Assembly (NCBI GenBank): GCA_020736575.1 | Contig: JAGPYM010000030.1 | Location: 186,001-250,000 of the forward strand | Origin: Thelonectria olida | Taxonomy: Eukaryota; Ascomycota; Sordariomycetes; Hypocreales; Nectriaceae | DNA length: 64,000 nt | Direction of reading: 5' to 3' | Shown here: positions 57,492 through 64,000 of the stretch, piece after piece | How positions within the stretch are numbered: position 1 is the first letter of the stretch | Layout: each line of letters starts with the position of its first letter | Notes under the pieces: model-generated | The model's input: only the letters and a program-made list of their open reading frames with translations | Told to the model about the DNA's origin: nothing | Database searches by the model: none | Made by a program: the position numbers and the translations under genes

Positions 57492-58378
57492 GTAAGACTG
57501 CCACCTTCCCCCTTCTTCCCGCAGGATGAAAATTCTGCTCCCCTTTTGTATGATGACACTTGTAAACAAGTCTTCTTTTCCCAACCGAATCGACCATGAA
57601 GAAGTTCAGTTCTGTTCGGGCTTCGGCCTGTTACTTGCCAGTATCTCGTCTGACTACACAAATCACACTTCGCTTTTTGCTCGACGCATTCAGCATTTGC
57701 AACATTGCTAACCATCGTTGCCTACAGATCTTTGCTACCATACTCTTCACGCCATCTAACGACAGCTTATGAGACCAACCTGTCGAGAATACTGATTTGG
57801 TAAGTCGCATTATTCTTTCTCAGCACCAACACCACTCCCCGTGAGATGATGAAATTTTCCATCGCATTCGCAGTTTCCACTCGAGTCCCATTGAGCCTTT
57901 TTTGGGACAAATGAGGGTTAAGCACTTCCTTGGATGTCTTATCACATGCCCATTCTTCGTTTTCGTTGCTTGAACTTCATTTCGAGGACCTCGCTAACAG
58001 AACAAAAGCTTTTCTAGCCGTAATTTTTTTTGCCATGATCTGGCCTACGTACATGAATATACCCATATTAAGATTTCGATGTCATTCTGCTCGTGAAGTC
58101 TTGTTCAACAGCTTTGTTTGTGACGATGTGAATGCCTGGGCAACAGACGCGGTGAAGACGCGTCGCAGCTTGTGACGTTAAGTTCGTCCGCACTCAGAAA
58201 TTGTTTCGTTTTAGATTGCTGTCAACTACGTAACTCCAGACTACGGAGCATTCAGCTAGACTATGACCTAAACCCAGTCACCCAACCCAAACGCCGGTTC
58301 CTACTCAATGTTTCGTTTCATACAAAAGATCTGCACATCTCTAACGATGTTCGTCGAGCCTCCCTATTCGTAGACATC

Positions 58379-60961
58379 TCAAGCAACTCGTAGCTCATCC
58401 CTCATACTCTCTCTCCTCACCCTCCCGCCTACAATGCCCCTACGATTCCGCCCCGTCCTGCCCCGTCCCAGCCAGTTGAGCTTGAGCATCTTGCACAGCT
58501 CGACCATCTTCGCATTGCCCTCGTGGCTCCGATCGCCCGCGGCCACGCCGCCGAGGCTCGACAGCACGCTCATGCACTGCAGCATGCGGCCGACCATGTC
58601 GGTGACGTGCTTGGAGTCGTCGACGACGCTCTGCTGCTGCTCGCGCACGCTGCCGAGGGGCAGGCCCGAAGGCGTGAAGGGTCGCAGGGGCTGGCCGTCG
58701 CTCGCGTGGCTGCCGAAACTGACGTTGCTGATGGCGCGGCTGCGGCCGCCGGCGGACCCTTCGCCAAGCAGCGTGGTGCTCGTCGAGTTGTACGACGCGA
58801 CCGAAGGGTCCAGGGACATGGCGGTGCCAGGACGGGCTGAGGTGAAGGACTCGGAGGGGGAGGTGGAGAGGGCGGCTTCGGCGGGAGGAGATGTGGCGAG
58901 GGCTGAGGGCAGGAACTCCAGAGATAGGCGGGAGAAGATGGTCTTGAGTGTCTCGTAGCGTGGCAGTATGACAATGTCCCGGTATGCAATGAGGACCAGC
59001 CTCCTCACGTCAAGCACTGTCGATGCGGGTGTCACGCGTGCTTGCTTGTCTGTTGACGAACTTGGCTGTTGCAAGATGCCTCCCCAGAAGTCTCGCGCCT
59101 GGTCGATTGTCATCAGCGTGCCATTGCCAGAGACCTCTAGGTCTAGCGGTAGAAAGACGGCTTGCATATAGGGCAGAATGGATGTGAAGGTGAACATCCA
59201 CAGCTCTACCAGTGTCGGGATGAAACGGTCCTCTGGTGTATTTCGTAGCGTCCGGTCGAGGGACGAGAATCCCGTCTTGAGGAGGTCTTGTAGATCCTCA
59301 AGCATGACGTGTGGTGACCGCCGATGCATGCACCATTGAATGTGCATCTGCACGACGCGATTGAAGTCCTCAACAGGGAGACGAAGGTCTTCGCCTTCAA
59401 AGATGACCAGCAGCTTGGCCTTGAGGTAAGGCCAGGCGTCGTCCAACGACATGTGGTTGTGGAGACCGAGTTTCCCGGGGTCTACGGGATCGTACATGGA
59501 TGACTGCTGGGAGAGCGATGGCAAACTACTGGGGCCCGGCCATTCGCTCTGCAGGCTGAAACTCCCCTCGCTCTCAAGCCGAGCCGCCTCTGACCTCTCC
59601 GCAGCCTTCTTGTCTTTCTTCGCCTTGGCGAACCCAGCCGAGTTTGGACCAGGGCTAGCTGGAACGTTGAAGTTGTAGAGAGGGTTTGGCGCGTTTGGAT
59701 CGGTTGGCCTCGAATTGCTGGCTGCAGACGACAGTGGGAGATGATACTCATCCTTGAGCTTGTGTTTCTGTCGGGATAGGAAGTGGTGCTTCTTTTCCTT
59801 CTCCTTGCCCCTTTCCCGGTCATCCGTCTGCGAATCAATGGGTCGAATTGTCGCCGAAGAAGAGTTGGCCAGGTTGTATATGGACTGGTTACTGGGTTCG
59901 ACCAGGCTGCTCGTGCTGAAGTTGCCGCGCTGCAGCACAGACAGTGCCGAGCTCATCTTGCCCGGGCTGGGCAGCGGCTTGTCCTTTGTCTCGCCCCTGG
60001 TCGAGATCTTGGCCGGGCGGGAAAACAGCTTCACCTTGGGCTTGTCGGCCCTCGGCTTCTCTGATGCCGGCGGGGGAGGGGGAGGTTGTGAATACGGCTG
60101 TGGAGATACCGAGTGTGGCCCTCGCGGAGAATTGTGTCCTGACCGTGGAAACACGACGTTTGCCGCCGCCGTCGCCGCAGATGAATGCGAGGTCCCGTAT
60201 CGCTCAGAATGACCGCCGTGGTTCCCAAAACCGCTATCTCGCGGCGCACTCGCTTCCGTCAAGCTCAGCATAGGGGGACTGATGGGACCCTTGCCCCCGC
60301 TGCCTCGACGAACCCCGTCGTTGGGGTCGCCGGGGAACGGCACCGTTTGCGAGCGCTGTCGAATGTGCTGCTGGCTATTCTGGTGCGACATGACAGCCGC
60401 CTGCGCGGCAATCTGGCTCGCAGACATGCCTGAGGCCGAGGCAGCCGCTTGAGCAGCAGCGGCGGCGGCGGCTGAGGATATAGACGGCGGGCCGTTGTGG
60501 TGTCCGCTGTGGTGTCCCATGCCGCCGTGCGAAGCCATATTCGAGCTACTCGTCGATGGAAGCGTAGAATCAAACAGGCCCTGGGTGGCCGAATGCTTGC
60601 GCGAGTGGCCCTTGAGCAAGGGGGCGGCAGACCCCGAGGTGACAGAACGATTGCCTTGCGGCCGCGAGTAGTGATGGTGCTGCTGCAAGCTCGCGCTGCT
60701 CGAGTTGGCATGGGCGGTGGAGAACTGGGCGTAGACGGGGGTTGCGGGCGACGAGGGCTGCTGCTGCTGGGTCGGGCGTGACTTGGGGATGGTGATGGAT
60801 GGAGGAGCGGTCGGGCCGTCGTCTTCGCTGTCGTCGGAGGTGTCGACGCGGCGCAGGGCTGGGCGGGACGAGGTCGAGGCCTGCGAGGGATAGGAGGAGG
60901 TGCTGGATAGAGGAGTGAAGCTGCCCGGACCGCGTGGCGGCTGGGGTCGTGTCGGTTGCAT
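58379..60961 (-). CDS. hbrB: HbrB/Bit61-family TORC2 subunit
   Basis: A single exon encodes 860 aa. Residues 1-490 are low-complexity: Ser/Thr/Pro-rich, with a poly-Ala run at about 160-175, a PPPPPP run near 300 and a Lys-rich patch near 400. The HbrB domain begins at about residue 500 with SLDDAWPYLKAKLLVIFEGE, then LPVEDFNRVVQMHIQWCMHR, LQDLLKTGFSSLDRTLRNTP, LVELWMFTFTSILPYMQAVF and VRRLVLIAYRDIVILPRYE. A Ser-rich insert follows, then a C-terminal MVGRMLQCMSVLSSLG and KMVELCKMLKLNWLGRGRTG. This matches fungal HbrB (hyperbranching in Aspergillus) and yeast Bit61; human PRR5/Protor is the relative. It acts in TOR complex 2 at the plasma membrane, controlling polarity and AGC kinases. Confidence 0.92.
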   Translation of the reverse strand: MQPTRPQPPRGPGSFTPLSSTSSYPSQASTSSRPALRRVDTSDDSEDDGPTAPPSITIPKSRPTQQQQPSSPATPVYAQFSTAHANSSSASLQQHHHYSRPQGNRSVTSGSAAPLLKGHSRKHSATQGLFDSTLPSTSSSNMASHGGMGHHSGHHNGPPSISSAAAAAAAQAAASASGMSASQIAAQAAVMSHQNSQQHIRQRSQTVPFPGDPNDGVRRGSGGKGPISPPMLSLTEASAPRDSGFGNHGGHSERYGTSHSSAATAAANVVFPRSGHNSPRGPHSVSPQPYSQPPPPPPASEKPRADKPKVKLFSRPAKISTRGETKDKPLPSPGKMSSALSVLQRGNFSTSSLVEPSNQSIYNLANSSSATIRPIDSQTDDRERGKEKEKKHHFLSRQKHKLKDEYHLPLSSAASNSRPTDPNAPNPLYNFNVPASPGPNSAGFAKAKKDKKAAERSEAARLESEGSFSLQSEWPGPSSLPSLSQQSSMYDPVDPGKLGLHNHMSLDDAWPYLKAKLLVIFEGEDLRLPVEDFNRVVQMHIQWCMHRRSPHVMLEDLQDLLKTGFSSLDRTLRNTPEDRFIPTLVELWMFTFTSILPYMQAVFLPLDLEVSGNGTLMTIDQARDFWGGILQQPSSSTDKQARVTPASTVLDVRRLVLIAYRDIVILPRYETLKTIFSRLSLEFLPSALATSPPAEAALSTSPSESFTSARPGTAMSLDPSVASYNSTSTTLLGEGSAGGRSRAISNVSFGSHASDGQPLRPFTPSGLPLGSVREQQQSVVDDSKHVTDMVGRMLQCMSVLSSLGGVAAGDRSHEGNAKMVELCKMLKLNWLGRGRTGRNRRGIVGGRVRRESMRDELRVA

Positions 60962-61816
60962 AGTTGGGTCGTTGTCGATGCGCAGTGAGTGACGCCTGTT
61001 ACATCTTGATCATAATTAAATGCAAGGGCGGCATGTCATGGCCGGGTTGAGGCGGCGGCTGATTGATCGACGGCAGGGGGGATGGATGGAGGGTTCGACG
61101 CTGTGTTGTGGTTTCTTCGCTCTAGGTCGGATGTTGAGCCGGGTCGTCGGCTGTGACTCTTTGAATATTTCCTTGTGGTTGAGTGTCGAGTTGAATGATG
61201 AAGGTTGAAGTCGTGTTTACCTCCCCTGTCGCTTGCGAATACATCTCCACACAGCCACTTCGTTGGTTTAGCTATTGTTTGCATCTGATAAGGATAGTGA
61301 CTACGTGCCAACCCACGAACAACCTTCCCAGTATCAAAAGTGAACAACTGGCAGTACTTTACCAATGGCGACTGAAATAATTTTACCGTCTCAAATAGCA
61401 GCGTCCTTTGCTCCCATTCGACACGCTAGGTGGTCGTCTTATCAACTAAGAATCATGTATAAGTCGAGCCCATTATGAGCATGGGTGAATATAGCTTCAG
61501 TGCTGAGAAAAGGAAGATGGAAATTGAAAATCGGGTTCCCTAGTCCAGGTCTTTACGATGTAACAACTGCCATGCTTCTTCGCAATGAAGAAAATTCTAA
61601 AAATTTCCTGTATTAGACTATCCCCCTGTCAAGAAGAGCAGAAGAAGAAGCCGTTTAACTTCCAGTTACTCCTAAGCTGCGGCCCATCAACCCCGCGCCC
61701 TCCCCAAGTTCATTACCCCACCACCAAAATCCTCCATCTTCAAGCTCCCATCAACTCCATCCAAACACCAACGCCCAACCGCCACAAACCACCAACCCAT
61801 CAACTCAACCGTCACC
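60962..61816. promoter_or_regulatory. divergent promoter region of HbrB and GON7
   Basis: It separates two outward-facing genes. No ORF is supported. The last 150 bases are C/A-rich (CAACTCCATCCAAACACC) and look like the GON7 leader. Confidence 0.55.
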
Positions 61817-62110
61817 ATGCACTCAGAAATCCTCTTCACCGGGACTTACTCCTCCCCAGATAACGCGCCCTTCGAAGTCACCTACACCCTCGTCCCCCCG
61901 CAAACCAACCCCCCCATCGCCGAAAAGACTGCCTACCTCGGCGCCCTCCGCGAAGTAGTCACCGAAGCCCAGGCCCAGATCAACAAGGAGCTCACCGCCC
62001 GCATGGAAGAGGACAAGGCCCGCGACGCCGCGTCCTCCAAGAACGGAGTTGTCGACGACGCAAAGGAGGAGGAGAACTATGGCGAAGAGGTCCAAGAGGA
62101 CGAGGACTAA
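61817..62110 (+). CDS. GON7: EKC/KEOPS complex subunit GON7
   Basis: A single exon encodes 97 aa. It opens MHSEILFTGTYSSPDNAPFE, has a short beta-strand region (VTYTLVPP), then KTAYLGALREVVTEAQAQIN, a helix ending in LTARMEEDKARDAA, and a disordered acidic tail with ENYGEEVQEDED. The size, the YLGALR helix, the MEEDK motif and the acidic end fit fungal Gon7, the small intrinsically flexible subunit that binds Kae1 in the KEOPS complex. KEOPS makes threonylcarbamoyl-adenosine at position 37 of ANN-decoding tRNAs. The gene is convergent with VAM6, 241 bases away. GC3 is very high and the ATG has a CACCATGC context. Confidence 0.82.
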   Translation: MHSEILFTGTYSSPDNAPFEVTYTLVPPQTNPPIAEKTAYLGALREVVTEAQAQINKELTARMEEDKARDAASSKNGVVDDAKEEENYGEEVQEDED

Positions 62111-62351
62111 GGCTGCTTCTCACACATCACCAGAGAGACCATGACGCGAAACATGGATGTTCAACTATATGCAGCTTTGTATTTGGGGTATTGACTGCTA
62201 AATCATACTGGTTGCCACCTGATCCAACCCATGCAAATACAACAAGAGTCTTGTGTACGACTGTATACGCACGAAACCTCAACACACCAACAAATGCACC
62301 CACACAAAAACGCAACAAATAAATCGAAACGGCACAACAAGAAACGAATAT

Positions 62352-64000
62352 CTAGAACCCTCTACCCCAGCTTGGCACCCGCGACGAATCAACCTTGTTC
62401 CCCGTGACGCGGTTCAGGCAGCCGTAGTGCACCACCGTATTATCGGCAAGCACCGCCACTACGCTGCCCCCGATGCGCATCCCGCCACCAAGCTTCTTAT
62501 GGCACACGACGCAGTGTCGCTCCTCCGTGATGGTGACGTGCCGATTCCGTCCACCCTGGCCATCTGGCGCGTCATCACCTAGGTGCAGTCGCGCGGCGAT
62601 GGATATGCCCTCGGCCTTGCGCAGCCCTGCGACGATGCGCGCCTCGTTGACGAGTGTGTTGGCGGATCGGATCCGGCCGCGGAAGTACGATTCGAGTGAG
62701 CTGACGGGGAGGTCATCTGGGATCAACCCAAGTGTCGATGTTGCCGGTAGACGGGACCCGTGCTTAGAGAGGAGGTCAAGAGCAGGTTCCAAATTGGGCT
62801 TGTTTGGCGGAGACGGGTGAAGATAGAGTGAAAGTAGAGTGTGATAAATGGACGGCGTCGTGTGTTCCGGATCTTCCGACTCTTCCTTGGTCTGAGATGG
62901 CGGAGGGCTGTCCTGGGACTTGTGAACGCGATTGCAGTAACTGTGATTGTTAGCCAACGAGATCCTCCTACACAGACAATTCTCAGCACTTACTCTTCAG
63001 CCTTGGCGTAGTCTTTCATCTTGAAGACATAAATCTCCAGCGCTTGCTTATGCTGGCCCATGTTGCTAAGCACTACGGCCTGAGCCTCATAGAAGGCAGG
63101 ATCTAGATCTCAATGTCAGCCAACATATCCTAGAGCAGGTATTGGAAAATAGGTAGAAACCAACCATCTCTGGGGATTAATTGGAACGCCTTGCTTAGGC
63201 TATACACCTGCCGCGACTCCCTCAAGAAGGTGACGAAGCGTGTCATCAACGCATCCCACTCGCTCCCCCTTTCCATATCGCGAAGGTTTTGAACATACAA
63301 CTCGACGAGACGATTATGCAAATCTGGAGTCATGTCCTCAAGCTCGTTGATGATGTGCTCGAGATACTTATTCTCGAGCTGCGTATCAACCTTGCGCAAG
63401 AAACCCACGACGACTTCTCTGGGAAGCATCTCTGCGTTTTCCGTATCGCCAGTGAAGATCTCGAGCGCCTGATCCGGACTTACCTTAAGAGTCCATTCGG
63501 CGTACTCGAGAATGAGACTGATCTCTGCAGGGGGAAGACTTTTGAGGTATCGGATTGTGCGCTCTGGGCCGTGGAGGGCGGGTGCAGCCTCGGCTGGTTC
63601 GTCTGCGGACCCAAACCGTTTAAGAAGCTGCAGTGCCTCCTTGTGTAGCTTCTTGCCATTGAAAAAGTCGACCAGTTCCGTATATCGATCATGTTCGAGC
63701 AGCTTTTCATTGACTACTTCTGGATCGCAAAAGTTGGCAATACGGAAGAGTGAACTGGTCAACGTTGGTCGTGAATACATGTAGGCGCGGAACAGGGTTG
63801 TGTCAACGAGACGGAACGTCTTCCGCAGCTCGTCCTCCTGCTTCTTCTCCGATGCGTTCAAGGTCGTCCTTAGAAACTTCTCCGGATCCTCTGCAGAGCC
63901 GTTCTGATCAGTTTGGGGCCTGAGCTTCCCGGTAACTGGATCAATAAGTGCCTGCAGACGGGTTCGAGTTCCGACTAGATAACTGTTCAGCTCTAGGACT
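62352..64000 (-). CDS. VAM6: VAM6/VPS39, HOPS tethering complex subunit (3' part only)
   Basis: Exons 63165-64000 (runs off the window), 62994-63102 and 62352-62940 give about 510 C-terminal residues. Visible features in order: LNSYLVGTRTRLQALIDP, then RLVDTTLFRAYMYSRPTLTS (Vps39 domain 1), clathrin-repeat-like helices (LEHDRYTELVDFFNGKKLHK, ALQLLKRFG), AFYEAQAVVLSNMGQHKQAL and IYVFKMKDYAKAEDYCNRVH, and the C-terminal zinc-binding finger with CVVCHKKLGGG and HYGCLNR. This is the order of Vam6/Vps39 after its N-terminal citron-homology propeller, which must lie beyond 64000. It tethers vacuolar and late endosomal membranes through Rab7/Ypt7. The first visible donor (GTTGGT) is off-consensus, but the splice product fits the family. 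Confidence 0.93.

Larger units (their letters stand above)
54724..58378. other. 3.7 kb region: PtaB leader, promoter and possible plus-strand transcript
   Basis: 54724 to about 56100 is pyrimidine-rich on the minus strand and is probably the leader and promoter of the PtaB-like gene. 56820-56860 is a CA-rich simple stretch. A CACGTG palindrome at 57167-57180 is followed by a coding-like segment at 57271-57491 with splice signals; see that entry. The remainder is the 3' side of the HbrB gene. Confidence 0.45.

Noticed and set aside
1..64000. CRISPR arrays, rRNA genes, prokaryotic operons
   Set aside because: The DNA is fungal nuclear; no direct-repeat/spacer arrays or rRNA sequence are seen.

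Overview
The window is nuclear DNA of a filamentous ascomycete, most likely a Sordariomycete (Hypocreales or Glomerellales type; the genus cannot be fixed from sequence alone). Reasons: short 50-110 bp GT-AG introns with CTRAC-like branch sites, long pyrimidine-rich leaders, wide gene spacing, and fungal families such as the PtaB-type LIM-binding protein, HbrB/Bit61, GON7, a PaxU-like hydrolase and small MC...CGH proteins. All gene models below were spliced by eye and checked for reading-frame sums.

Layout. 1-291 is the 3' end of an unidentified gene. 292-6496 is a 6.2 kb gene desert that serves as upstream region for a 206-aa disordered protein (6497). 8963-11248 holds a spliced small mitochondrial protein and the S-adenosylmethionine carrier PET8. 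11544-14933 (minus) is a six-exon WDR48/UAF1-type WD40 protein. 14.9-18.5 kb is sparse, with two tiny Cys/His-rich ORFs (minus). HAS1 RNA helicase (minus) and a three-KH RNA-binding protein (plus) are divergent at 18.5-23.3 kb; the KH gene carries an apparent one-base deletion in a C run. 23.3-30.6 kb is gene-poor and decayed, with a pseudogene of a secreted protein resembling the C-terminal part of killer-toxin-like GH18 proteins. A third small Cys-rich protein lies at 30663.

31.4-36.3 kb has three minus-strand genes with a secondary-metabolism flavour: a PaxU/DUF829 hydrolase, an aldehyde dehydrogenase and a family-1 glycosyltransferase. They are followed by a secreted aspartic protease (38754, plus). 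From 43.6 kb the window returns to core genes: 6-phosphofructo-2-kinase/fructose-2,6-bisphosphatase, an orphan 7-TM protein, two unrecognised proteins (48939, 50158), a PtaB-like LIM-binding co-regulator, an HbrB/Bit61 TORC2 subunit, GON7 of KEOPS, and the 3' part of VAM6/VPS39 of HOPS running off the right edge.

Most core genes are housekeeping and unrelated in pathway. The plausible functional groupings are the 31-36 kb trio (oxidation, hydrolysis and glycosylation of a small molecule) and the adjacent mitochondrial pair. The most checkable oddities are the KH frameshift, which an alternative splice acceptor would exactly compensate, the secreted-protein pseudogene, and a coding-like exon without a start codon at 57271-57491.
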